Below, piece after piece: positions 1-10,734 of a stretch of 64,000 nucleotides of DNA. The translations under genes and the position numbers were made by a program. Each line of letters starts with the position of its first letter. Positions within the stretch are counted from its first letter, which is position 1. The stretch covers positions 21,104,335-21,168,334 of the forward strand of contig CP137672.1 in assembly GCA_037976565.1 (NCBI GenBank). The letters run 5' to 3'. Source of the DNA: Mesocentrotus franciscanus (taxonomy: Eukaryota; Echinodermata; Echinoidea; Camarodonta; Strongylocentrotidae). The notes under the pieces are model-generated. The model did no database searches. It saw nothing but the letters and a program-made list of their open reading frames with translations, and was not told the origin of the DNA.

Positions 1-175
1 AGAAGACAGAGGAGAAGGTCGAGGAGGAGGTTGGAGGAGTAGATAGAGGGGGAAGGGAGGAGAAAAAGAGGGAAAAGAAAACAATGGGGAATGATCAGTT
101 CTAAATCTAAGTTTAAGTAGAATGTTAGAAGAAAAGTTTGAACTTAATGAAAGCCCCATTAAAGTGTTGGGAGCC

Positions 176-1049
176 TAGACAGAAATAACCGTCTGGTATG
201 GGTCATTCTTTAATAAAACTGACATTTGTTGACATTCCCCATACACAGACGGTAACCCATACGGCTCGCACCGGGGGGAGAGATTGAGCCAATTCTGCAG
301 CACTTTTTACGAAACTTTCTCCCACGATTTTGTTTATTTAGATCTAATTTTCTGATTTATAAATCAGATACAAAAATACTATGTATTTTTTTCTCCTATG
401 TACAGTTCTCAAAGTTTTATTACCTATTTTAAATGCGAAATTTACGGACTTACGTATATGAGTTATCCATTTTTATCTCAGAACCAAGGAAACGGTACGT
501 TCATGCATTCGAACTGGTAATCTATGACATGACCCGCCCGATATATTTCCGGGTCAACCGACCAAAACAAGCCCAATGGCCAATCAGAGCACGTGTTTGA
601 TATTGGGCTTATGAATATTCAAACATCACCGGCTCAAGCCGGGCTGACTCATACGTAGCTATTGGACGTTCGAAAAGAAAAAATGAATATTCATCAACTT
701 AAACCAAGATGGCTGACAACAAATCTTGTTGACTACAAGACTTTCTCGGATTAATCATTAATATAGGATCTAAATGAGCAAGCTATCGTAAGTCAAAGTA
801 TATATTTCCGGGTTATTTATTATGGCTATTTAGATTCAGTGTAATATTGCAGCCAAAGTGGATATATGAAGACGTAAAGAGTGAAAAACGTTGCATAACT
901 CATTCATCGCGGTCCGGCCGAACCGAACCATTCGTTCCCCACACTACCCCATACGCCGTACTTCAGTCTATGTATAGAGGCAGTCAGAGGAGCCAGATGC
1001 AATCTCAGCGGAACAACCGTCGATATCAGAGACTGAAGCTTTCGGTCTA
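176..1049. mobile_element. 874-bp nonautonomous DNA transposon with 9-bp target-site duplication (Mutator-like by TSD size)
   Basis: The element begins TAGACAGAAATAACC and ends GCTTTCGGTCTA, so its extreme ends form a short inverted repeat (TAGAC/GTCTA). It is flanked on both sides by the same 9-bp word TTGGGAGCC (167-175 and 1050-1058). Nine-base duplications are typical of Mutator-like elements. No transposase-like reading frame is visible; the 88-codon frame at 847-1113 runs out of the element and is not convincing. Both ends match a 106-bp element at 9459-9564 in the opposite orientation. It lies in RAD1 intron 1. Confidence 0.8.
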
Positions 1050-1383
1050 TTGGGAGCCCCAAAATCGCCAACAATTTGATGGCAAAATTTCACTTAAATT
1101 GCATCATAATTAATATGAAAGAGGTCAAGAGGATGTCATTTAGAATTAGAGTTAAGACACACTTCTGCTGCTCGTTCTGCAAAGATTTCCCACAAAAATT
1201 TCATTCTCCTTCAATTATTTAATATTTTCATCACAACTGATAGTGATACAAGTTTAACTACATACAAGTCACATTATTTAGTTATTAATAATCAGTACAG
1301 CCCCACCTATTGCATTTCCGGTTACTTAGACTAAATTCACAGCCACACTCGAGAAAATTTTCGGTTTCTTTTCATAATCTTAC

Positions 1384-1500
1384 CTCTCGATCTTTAAAGT
1401 GAATAGCCTTCAGTACCATGGCTACATTTCGGGCATTGTCTACTCTCAAAGATAACACATGTTGTCCGTCTTCGTCACTTTGTTGAGTTGATAAAGACAT
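1384..1500 (-). CDS. RAD1: RAD1 checkpoint clamp subunit, first coding exon only (partial gene)
   Basis: This exon encodes 39 codons and starts at an ATG on the minus strand (1500-1498). It ends at a consensus donor (GAG followed by GTAAGA). The peptide begins MSLSTQQSDEDG and ends with the block VLKAIHFKDRE. This matches the start of animal RAD1, which has TQQ, an acidic DED stretch, a DN-RN segment and LKAIHF in the same order and spacing. RAD1 is the middle subunit of the PCNA-like RAD9-RAD1-HUS1 clamp that is loaded at damaged DNA and activates ATR signalling. No second exon was found between 1 and 1380, so the rest of the gene should lie to the left of the window. Its first intron carries an 874-bp transposon at 176-1049. 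The identification rests on one short exon but the match is specific. Confidence 0.72.
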
Positions 1501-1771
1501 TTTGATCTTTCCAAGTGGGAGTCGCGATTGCAGACTTGTTTAAGCTTACCGCGTGTTTGCCGCCCTCTCGATCTCACCGTAAACAATTCATGCTATTTTT
1601 ACGGGGGCTTTATCTAAAGCAATCTTTCCTTTACTCTTTAAAAAAAATTGTTCATGTAAATTGACTCAAAGCGAAATGTGCATACACGGAAACAAAGGGG
1701 GAAAAAAAGGAATGAAAAACCAAGGGCAAGTCTTAATTAACTTAGTAGGGGTGGGTGCCAGGGTAGTATTA

Positions 1772-1775
<4 letters not shown>
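1501..1775. other. RAD1 5' flank, no gene seen
   Basis: This is the upstream side of the RAD1 start codon. It contains no second gene that I can support and no clear TATA box. It ends at an AT dinucleotide tract. Confidence 0.4.

Positions 1776-1806
<31 letters not shown>
1775..1806. repeat. (AT)n microsatellite
   Basis: A pure AT dinucleotide run of about 16 units. Confidence 0.95.
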
Positions 1807-1809
<3 letters not shown>

Positions 1810-1825
1810 TCAACAATTTAATCAT

Positions 1826-2286
1826 TCAAATGAATCAAAATCATTCTAAAATGTATGTTTATCTCTTTCAATTTTCTGAGTCCTTCCTCCAATGTACTGA
1901 TCATTATGTGATTTCACAATTGACCTGTTATATATATAGAAATCAATTAATCATTAACAAGGGATTAGGTTGATTAGGTTAACTTTGTTTTAAAATATAA
2001 TTCTATTATTAATAATATTTCTACATTCATTTTTTTAATATTCTTTCTCTATAAATAATTATCAATATCAAACAGAAAAAGAAAAAAATATGGCCTATTC
2101 ATATATTACCAAAGAAATCAATCTTCATATGAATCAAAACTATTCTAAAATTTGTGTTTATCTCTTTTAAATTTCTAAGTCACCATATAATGGTCCTCTC
2201 CTCCAATGTACTGATCATTATGTGATTTCACAATAATTGACCTGATGTTATAGAAATCAATTAATAATTAACAGGGGATTAGGTTG
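1826..2286. repeat. Diverged direct repeat, two copies about 300 bp apart
   Basis: Copy 1 (about 1826-1976) and copy 2 (about 2128-2286) share the order ATGAATCAAAA, TTTATCTCTTT, CCTCCAATGTACTGATCATT, ATGTGATTTCACAAT, AGAAATCAATTAAT and GGGATTAGGTTGAT, with substitutions and small indels between the blocks. No coding content is seen. Confidence 0.8.
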
Positions 2287-2589
2287 ATATGCTTACACAT
2301 GGGGTGACATACGGGTACATGTATCTGATTACCTACGTAACCCCAGGGAAGGTCCGAGAGAAAGGGGCGTTGACACCCGAGATGGGAACCCCTGCATGGA
2401 GACAGGGCTGGGTGATGAAACAAAAAGCTAATTTGCACCATACATGGGGCTAATTCCTTCGGGCAGAGCTAGTACACAGTGTATTGGTTGGGATACATCA
2501 CGCTAGCAACCTTGAGTGCAATGTGTGAACAGTTTTTGAATCAACATGTTAATCATTAAATATACCAATATTATATTTCAGTGTGTAAA

Positions 2590-2965
2590 CCGTTCTCTCA
2601 CCTCATTTTCACCATATGGACCAAGGTCAATACAAGTTTAATATTAAACAGCATTACTCTCTCGTTAGAATGTTCATTTTCTATATATTTTTATGTTTAA
2701 TGATATTAAATGCTTGTTCCCCTTGCTTTGTAATATTCTGTTTCAACTATTTTATGAATGTTATACTGTTTCTCTCACCTCATTTTCACCATGTGGACCA
2801 AGGTCCAAATCCATACAAGTTTAATATTAAACTGCATCACTGTCTCATTTTAATGTTCATTTTCTTTAATTTTGTTTAGTTTAATGATCTTAAACACTTG
2901 TTTCCCTCATTTTGTAATATATCTGTATGAACAATTTTATGAATGTTATGTACTGTTTTTATGAA
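2590..2965. repeat. Diverged tandem duplication, about 175-bp unit
   Basis: Two head-to-tail copies start at about 2591 and 2768. Both begin TCTCACCTCATTTTCACCAT and continue with GGACCAAGGTC and ACAAGTTTAATATTAAAC. The second ends near GGAAATAAACTTTGAACTTT, which resembles a LINE 3' tail or a polyadenylation site. Short open frames here are not gene-like. The stretch 2287-2590 is slightly GC-richer and shows no recognisable feature. Confidence 0.7.
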
Positions 2966-4193
2966 AATGTGGAAATAAACTTTGAACTTTAACCAAACTT
3001 CTCACATTATTCCATGCATCTTATCATTTTATATCTATCCAACTCTTCTTTGCATTCCAAATACTAATCTCTCTTTCATTTTCAATATCATTATCTCTTG
3101 TACTTTGAAATCCACAAGTCCTTGCTTTAAGGAGATACACTTGTTGAACAGGGAAGCGAGGTGATGGGTGACACACAAAATCACAAAATGTTCCTTCAAA
3201 ACACCTGGGCAGGGGCTTGGTTAAGGTTTTGAATCCTCAATAAGTTTGTTAGTGTTTTTCTTTTAGCAGTCATGGCCCCCTTGTGCCTTGTGACCCCGCT
3301 ATGCCTGCAACAAAATTATTCAAATAACACAATAAAACAAATTATAAGAAAGTGAAATTTTATTAGGAATGTTCACAATGATTGTTTTACATTGAAAAAG
3401 ACAAAAAGATTCAATAAAAGCTTTCATAAAATAAAAAAATTAACCATTGCAAATTGGTAGCTCAGAAACCACTATTTCCCTTTCATTTAAATACAATTAC
3501 ACAAGAACAAAGTGCTCCACGTCTTGCATAAATTAATTACTGTATTCAATACAATGTATTACACAGAACAAGACATAATTACTAACATTATAGCATAGAG
3601 ACAAAAATAAAATACTAATTAATTCACCACATTCATATTTATATTCTATATTGACGTCCCAAAATATACAAAGACAATCTCAACATGGACCTCAGAACAC
3701 ACACTGAATGAAAATGCATTGGCTCGCCAGGAGCTTTCAATTACCAGTTTTCTTACAGCTGGGACTACAGATCATGAGTTATGCCAAGACTACAACATAT
3801 ACATGTAGATTACATGTAATGATGAACGGCCAACCATCATAAGTCGGGCTCTACTTGCAGCGAAGCAAACAGTGTTACATTATACAGTGTGTGTATGTTC
3901 CAATAACGATAATAATAAAATCTAGCAAATGCATGGAGTTGGTTCTCCATCGCAACGCCATATCACAGCGTTGACAAAAATTATAAGACAATTTAGAATA
4001 AAAATTGATACGTTGTCAAGAATTTCTTAAATTGGTATGCCAGCTCTGTCTTGGGTACAGTGTTGAATAAGGTAAATCCTTATTCAGTCTTTTTGTAAAC
4101 ACTAATAAGTACAAGAAGGGATACGAGTCTGTGGCTTGAAAAGCAGGATGAAAATATGGGCATATACACATGTAGGAGGTATTTTAGTAACCC

Positions 4194-4518
4194 TTAAAGG
4201 AAACCTTACCCCAAGAAATTTAGGTTTATTGTATTCTTGCCCATCAATCTACAAGATTTCCCACCAAAGTTTATGAGAGAGGTATGAAGCAAGATATTCT
4301 TAGCATAATGTACAGTTTCTCAGCATGACATAGGCATCACCATTTTCTTGATTACGTGACGTACTTCACTAAGTCATTTATCAAGTAAATGTGGATGCTT
4401 CCTTCCAAGAAATACATGTATCTCCATTTCTATATCTCTTGTACATTTGCGTAAGGAATATTGTACATCAATAGGCAAGAATAAATCTCATATTTCTTTG
4501 GTGTGAGGTTTCCTTTAA
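4194..4518. mobile_element. 325-bp TTAA-flanked MITE
   Basis: The left end is TTAAAGGAAACCTTACCCC. The reverse complement of the right end is TTTAAAGGAAACCTCACACC, so the two ends are matching inverted repeats that include AAGAAAT further in. TTAA is present at both borders (4194-4197 and 4515-4518), as expected for TTAA-targeting families such as piggyBac or Kolobok. No coding capacity. Confidence 0.75.
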
Positions 4519-4695
4519 AGCCTGTCTGCACGTTTGGCCAGGAGGGATTACACCTTTCTGCATGGTCACTGACAGGTGTTTATCTCATCAAATCAGCTCT
4601 CAATTAACATCAGAAGGAAGGGGATCATGGGGACCAGAGTCATCGTTTGCTATATGAGGGCGCAAGTAGCTACAAGAAGTGCAGACAGGCTTTAA
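4515..4695. mobile_element. 181-bp TTAA-flanked MITE abutting the previous one
   Basis: The left end is TTAAAGCCTGTCTGCAC. The right end reads GTGCAGACAGGCTTTAA, a near-perfect inverted repeat. TTAA borders lie at 4515-4518 and 4692-4695. The left TTAA is the same one that ends the neighbouring element. Confidence 0.75.
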
Positions 4696-5696
4696 TAGAA
4701 TAAATAACCTCACCAAGTATGTATTACTGTTCAATTTACCAAGAAAGATGTACAACATTTTGACACATCTATGGGACGTATGCATTGCTTAGCATTTGCA
4801 AGGGACATGAGGCAATGTACCGTACCCACAAAATGAAAGGAGAAAAAAGTATAGATCGGTGCCATCAATGTGAACTGCCATGCCTAATTCACATGGCGGT
4901 TTAACATCTACATACACATCGTAAACATGAGCATCGCCTTTGAACTAAATCTTTCTATACAAATTATTTTTAAAAAAGAAGAAGAAAAAAGAGTTGAGAA
5001 AAGGCAACATAGAAACAACTTCCCTTGGCATTAAAAAAACCCTTTGGCACTGCAATCTATCTTTCAAAACATGAACTTTTCTTCTACAGCGGGACCTATT
5101 TGATCACAACACACACAAGGGAAAACCCCTTTTTGAAAGGCTGCACATTTCTGAGAAATGGAATTGCATTCCTGCAACAATACAGGTCTTCATTTCATCT
5201 GACGCAGCATGATTATCATATTTCCCTCACACTTTCCTCGTTCTTCTTTATCTCTCATTTTCTGCTTTTATTAAAACCAACTTCCAATTAAAGAGAAATT
5301 CAAATCACTTCTCTTGTTTACTTTTTTGTAGAGTCTCTTCTTGTAGAGTAGTATGGCATGTGCTACAGCAACAATTTCTCTATGGTCAATCCGTACACGA
5401 ACCAAATTCCTACTTTCAACCTTGGACCAGACACTACACCTAACCTAAAACCCGCCTGCAACCATAACCCTTACCTTATCCTTTTGACAAAGTAAAGCCC
5501 AGAGAAAATGTTGCAAGAGCAAATATCGGATGACCATTGATGACCAACGATAAGCAGGAGACCAACAAAGCAAAATCAGGTTTCAATGACAATTAAAACA
5601 TCTGTTTCAAGCCTACATAACAAACTCAATTATGAGTGGAAATCATTCTTAAGAATTCACTAAAGCCATTTCATAAAATGTGAAAGCACAATTTCT

Positions 5697-5834
5697 TATA
5701 GTCAAGCCCATCTATAAGGGCCACCCAAGGGGAACAGGAAACCTGGCCACTGTAGACAGGTGGCCTTTCTAAACAGGTTCTACAACACACGTTTCTTCCT
5801 AGAGGTGGCCACTAAGACAGGTTTGACTGTATTC
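5697..5834. mobile_element. Degraded transposon with AGTCAAACCTGTC-type ends
   Basis: The left part reads AGTCAAGCCCATCTATAAGG. The right part, reverse-complemented, reads CAGTCAAACCTGTCTTAGTGG. Similar single ends occur at about 14655-14720 and 17456-17600. The pattern resembles pogo/Tigger-like terminal repeats, but the class is uncertain. Confidence 0.45.
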
Positions 5835-7009
5835 ATTATATTGGACTGGAATACCGAAGTCAAAATAGACTGCACCATTGTTTTATAAAAACTGAGCAAG
5901 GTTATGCAAGTGATAGCTAACAGTGCACATGCATAAGTGTTACTTAATTGAACATAAATTAATGATATCATTGATTACATAGTGCAGCTCTACTGTATAA
6001 ATATACTCTATTATGCTGTGGTGGGGGAAAAAATCCTTACAGTGCTACTTTATGGACACACAACCAAAGTATATTAAAAGGCTATTGAAAACAAGTGGGT
6101 CTTCAACATTTAAACAATTACAAATTCAATCAATTTGGGGATTTAGTAATTGTGGCTGATTCTTTTATATTTTAAATGAATTTTTATAAACCATTCATAG
6201 ATTTGTGAAAAACAATTTATTTCTTTCAGTAAAGGTCCATTTTCACTTGAAAACAGGGACTTTTTACAGAACCTTGTTTGAAACATCTAGACCAGTTTTG
6301 TTTACATGTTATTCATCATAGGTAAATCACAACCTTTCTTATTATTCAAGGGGATGGATCAATGCGGGAAAGACATTGCAGTATTCCCATTTTGGAGCAC
6401 TTTTCCAACATTACATGTACAACAATGATCATGAAAAAACGAATATTTCACTAAATCCACTAAACCATTCATACACACATAAAAACATCAATTTCAAGTG
6501 ACATACAATGTAGATTTGATATATTTTTTTCACAAATATATAACCCTTCTGCTGCACAACTTATAAAAGTTTGCATAAAAAGTAAATTCATCTTCATTTT
6601 CTAAATTCCATTATACCCAACAAGAGTACATCGTTTGGAGAGAATGTGCCAATAGAATCAAATATACATACCTTCACCACATTTTTCTGTTTCAGATATT
6701 CTCAAAGTACAAAATAGGAAATAAAAATGGATGGACCAACACTAGCTACAGTAGCTAGCTAGCTAGCTTGAGCAGAGAAACATCCTCTCTGCTCCTTCCA
6801 TTGGGCAATCAAATTACACACATTTAAATAAGGGTAAGCAGTACTTTTTAAAGGTTTCAGTAATGTAAATCACAATTTCACAGACATCAGGAAATCACCA
6901 CTCCTTGTGGAAAATTACAAGTACAGTTGCCTGCGAAAACCAGCAGCAGCGTATTCGCAGCTAGTGCTGGTTCCTTAGATAAATTGTTGAGAACTACAAC
7001 AGCTATGCA

Positions 7010-10000
7010 TTATAATCTACAGAGACAGAATAGAGTAGGGATGAAAATTGCTATTGCTATAAGTACGGGGAATAAGAAGCTCGTTTCGTCAGCTGCGTAA
7101 GGATCGACAGCCTTAGGACCAGACTTATATTTGGCCTTGGTGATCACCTTAGGTGCATCGTCCTCGTCCTTCTCGATCTCGTCATCGTCATCGCCTTCAT
7201 CGTCGGGTTCCTCGAGTCCAGGAAATGGTGCTAATCTAGGAACCTCTGTAACCAATGGAAGAAAACCATAACCATGTTATTAAAATTCATGATTACTGTT
7301 CTGAATTGTATATAAACTACCTTATACCTAACTTCTGGTAAACACTGTCACACCCAATTCTGGTATAACTGTGTGCTGCTCATTCAGTAGTCAGTAGCTG
7401 TTGCTCCTATACTGGTGAATTATCATTACAGGAACAATATAACTATAATTTCATAAATTTCAGAATCAGGATTATAATGATGAACATTTACAATGCATTT
7501 CTCGATAGAATGCAAGGGATTAGGACAAAACCCAATTTACTTTCTATTCCTCAATAAACTGCATTATAATGGTAATATTTACTATAAATTGTTAATCAAA
7601 CTTAATCCCAACACAATTATTATAAGCTTTTAACACACATCTTTTTCCAAAATTATAAAAACAGTTGGCATGAAATATATAAGTTCCCTAATTCCACCTA
7701 AAAGAAGAAGAAGACAACAATATCCAACAACAAATATTAAAATATACTTTAGTCTTGACTCTCGAGCCAAAAGCAAAACTGATCTAGCCAAAACAAGAGC
7801 ACCTGATATTCGCTGCATTTCAATCCTTTCTACATTGGCCTTGTAAATTTTTGCAAAAAAAAACATTTTCTATACTCACCATCCAATGTTCCCTTGTATA
7901 CAACAAGTGCATTGATTTTGGGGTTGTCTAGATCACCCTGTAAAAATAAAATGAATTTAAAAAGAAAATTGTGATTTCCTTACTCGGCTATTCCTTAGCT
8001 GATTAAAGTTGGAGTTTAGGAGGCAAAGAGTGAGCAACGAGAGAGATTGCACTTACTCAGTACTTTAAGAAACTTTGACTTAGAATGGTTTCATGAAATT
8101 AGCAAGAGAAACAATTTTATATCAAGCGGAGCATCCAACTAAATAACTGAATGAGATAACGAAGTCTGAATAAAAAAATTAAGTGGCCCTTTGAAACAAA
8201 AATTACAATTTAAAAAAAAAATTGAAGCCAAAACCAATGAACACATGTCTGAAGTTGGAAAATACCTCCAACACAATTACTCCCCCACCACCTCCACATC
8301 CAATAGAACAATTACTTCTTAGGGTAGCTACCCTGTAACATTGTAAATGCTTATTTCACAGATGCAAAAACCAGTAGGAGGATGAAACATGGAAAGAGTA
8401 AGGAATGTAGGCATAAAGAAAGTACAGTTTAAATGCATAAGTCAAATCTGTTGGCATCACACACAAAAATTCCTCAACTTATGCAAAATTTGACTTGGAA
8501 AGTGTAAATAACACTTTTTGCAAAGTTTGGTGAAAGAAAAAATTGATTCAAGTAAGGGATAATTCAACTTGTGCGACTTCAAGCTATGCAGAGTAAAATT
8601 TAATTATCAATAACTCTGAAGAAAGAGGCATTAAACAAAACCGAGAAATGGAAGTCATTTACCTTTTGAAATTCCACTCGGAGATAGCCACTCAGGGTGG
8701 ATACCTGTCCCTGAACCTTGATTTTGCTCTTACTGACTGTGAAGGTTACGTACTCATCGTGGGCTGTCCCTCGGCCGACCTTCTGGTAGATATCCAGGTC
8801 TGGAACGACTGTGTGCTGCTCATTCAGGACCACGTCAAATACCTGCCGCCCACACACAAGAACAAACAAAGTTACAACTGGATTCAGAGCTCAACACCAA
8901 CAGCCAGAACACAATTTATGTCTGGACCCCAAACCTTTTTGAAAGTTTTTGATAGGGAACAATAACATGCATACCGGGTACAGACAGACTCTAAAGCCAA
9001 AGGGTTCAATCCGGACCCCCTTCCAAGAAAGGTAGTGTGGAGACCTGCTGGAATTAAGTTGTTATTTAAGACTTTTACATAGTGAGAAAAAAATAGTTAA
9101 ATTGTAATTAGTTAAGCAAAGAATGGAAATAGAAATCATCACAGAGAGTTTAAATAGATACATGTATTTATAAACAATATTTATAAGGGAACATTAATTT
9201 TTCAATAAGATATTACCGATAATAATGAATTAATACAAAATAGACAGGTCCTTTTCATTAATTAGAACATCAAGGCCTTCTGTCCTGAAGGCATCAGAAT
9301 ATCATCTTCAGGCTTATGACAGCCAAGACTCCTAAAGGACCTTCCACTTCAACAAGATATACAAATTATAACTGATCATATGGTTTTCACATTTGCATAT
9401 TTTGTACTCTCTGATTAATTTTCTTTCTCTTTTTACACAGGGAAAGCATATTAGAGTCTAGACCGAAAGCTTCAGTCTCTGATATCGATGGTTGTTCCGC
9501 TGAGATTGCAACAAATGTCAGTTTTATTAAAGAATGACCCATACCAGACGATTATTTCTGTCTAATTAGAGTCTAGAGAGGTGTACTTGAAAGATGTAGA
9601 TATAATTAAACTAAGAACAAGAGTTTGTGTAACCTTACTTTAACAAAAGAAATTTAGACCCATCTATTTCAAGTACATTCTAAATCCAGAAATAATGATC
9701 AGCAACAAACATCACACGGATCGGACACACCCACAATGTTTATATTTATAATTATAGGATACATGATGTAGGTCTATAAACAGATAAACAAAAAATGACT
9801 CTTAAAATTAGATTTCAAAGTCACCTTCATTCTTGAAGATGTAAACCAAACTTCACAAAACTTGAGAACCAGAACATATTCGCCATCTTCCTTGATTGGA
9901 ATATCATAGCCAAACGTCGAGAGATGGTAGCGCTCCGTCTGATAGAGGATGGCATCACTTGGTGGAACCCTCGCTATCGGCATACTCTTCCCGTAGTCTG

Positions 10001-10178
10001 AGGGGATGCCGATGGTCAAGGGGTCTTCCTGGTAGTGGGTTCCGTACATGTCTACGTGTGCTGGCCCACCGCTGTTCACCGCATAAATAACTTCAATTCC
10101 TGCACATTTTGCCACCTCATGCACGAGGAAAAGGATGATCACCAGAATCATATTCGCTGCGTATGTTATTAACTTCAT
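7010..10178 (-). CDS. MLEC: Malectin, ER di-glucosylated N-glycan binding protein
   Basis: Coding exons on the minus strand are 10178-9825, 8842-8663, 7937-7880 and 7245-7010 (828 bp, 275 aa). All have GT-AG borders and the phases agree. Residues 1-26 form a signal peptide. The malectin lectin domain spans about 29-195, with [37 protein letters not shown] and [15 protein letters not shown] strongly acidic linker (about 210-225) leads to a C-terminal membrane anchor ending [11 protein letters not shown], almost the same as vertebrate malectin. The length compares with about 290 aa in human. Malectin is a type I ER membrane protein that binds Glc2-high-mannose glycans and works with ribophorin I in glycoprotein quality control. 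The aspartate of LDNPK, in a segment known to contact sugar, is kept. The gene is divergent from TYW1. Intron 1 carries a 106-bp transposon. Confidence 0.95.
9459..9564. mobile_element. 106-bp internally deleted relative of the 176-1049 transposon, with 9-bp TSD
   Basis: Read on the minus strand, this is the first about 55 bp of the 874-bp element joined directly to its last about 51 bp. The join corresponds to loss of the 768 bp at 231-998 in the longer copy. It is flanked by ATTAGAGTC on both sides (9450-9458 and 9565-9573), a perfect 9-bp duplication. It lies in malectin intron 1. Confidence 0.85.
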
Positions 10179-10734
10179 TGTGATGAGGTGCCTCTGATGC
10201 TTAATAAATCAAAAAGGCTAAATCTTCCCAAATCTACCCCTCTCTTCACACCAACAGCACCCGTTTTTTCCGATACACAGAACAATAGCGAAATGGGATA
10301 TGTTCTTGCAGGGCGCGTTCGAGCGAAACTTGCAATCATCTGTACGGCTGGAGACGGCCAAAAAGCGAAGGCTGATTAGGCCAGGCTATGCGACCAATCA
10401 TTGACTATGCACTGACCCTTATCTTATTGCACGTGGAATTGGGCTACCACTAGCCAATACAAACTACACGCGTAGTGCATTGCCAAGTGGAATGTTTGTG
10501 GAATAAACATGAATTAATATTAGATGGTACTATATTATAATAATTTTTTTCATATCAAATAATTATGAAAATACTTTTAAAGGATATGAAATTAAAAAAT
10601 ACATCAAATATGCCAACAATACGATTTTGAATGCTAATTACAGATCTGGATCTATGTCTGAATTGGATAGTTCTTAAATTAGCAACTCATCAAAGCGATC
10701 AAAATTGTTTTGTTTACATGCGTGCCAAATTAAA
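10179..10734. promoter_or_regulatory. Shared divergent promoter interval of malectin and TYW1
   Basis: 556 bp separate the malectin ATG from the TYW1 ATG on opposite strands. The interval holds CCAAT at 10393-10397 and 10453-10457, an inverted CCAAT (ATTGG) at 10438-10442, and an E-box CACGTG at 10430-10435. No TATA box is evident. The arrangement suggests a bidirectional promoter. Start sites are not known. Confidence 0.55.

Larger units (their letters stand above)
3359..7009 (-). other. MLEC: Candidate long 3' UTR of malectin
   Basis: No gene is visible between the malectin stop codon and 3359 on either strand. AATAAA on the minus strand at 3364-3359 is the farthest reasonable polyadenylation signal noted, but the true end could be much nearer the stop codon. 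The interval contains two small TTAA-flanked transposons (4194-4695) and a degraded transposon end (5697-5834). The UTR length is an inference and needs transcript data. Confidence 0.35.

Noticed and set aside
2287..2590. GC-richer block considered as a small RNA gene
   Set aside because: No match to snRNA, 5S or tRNA features that I can recognise.
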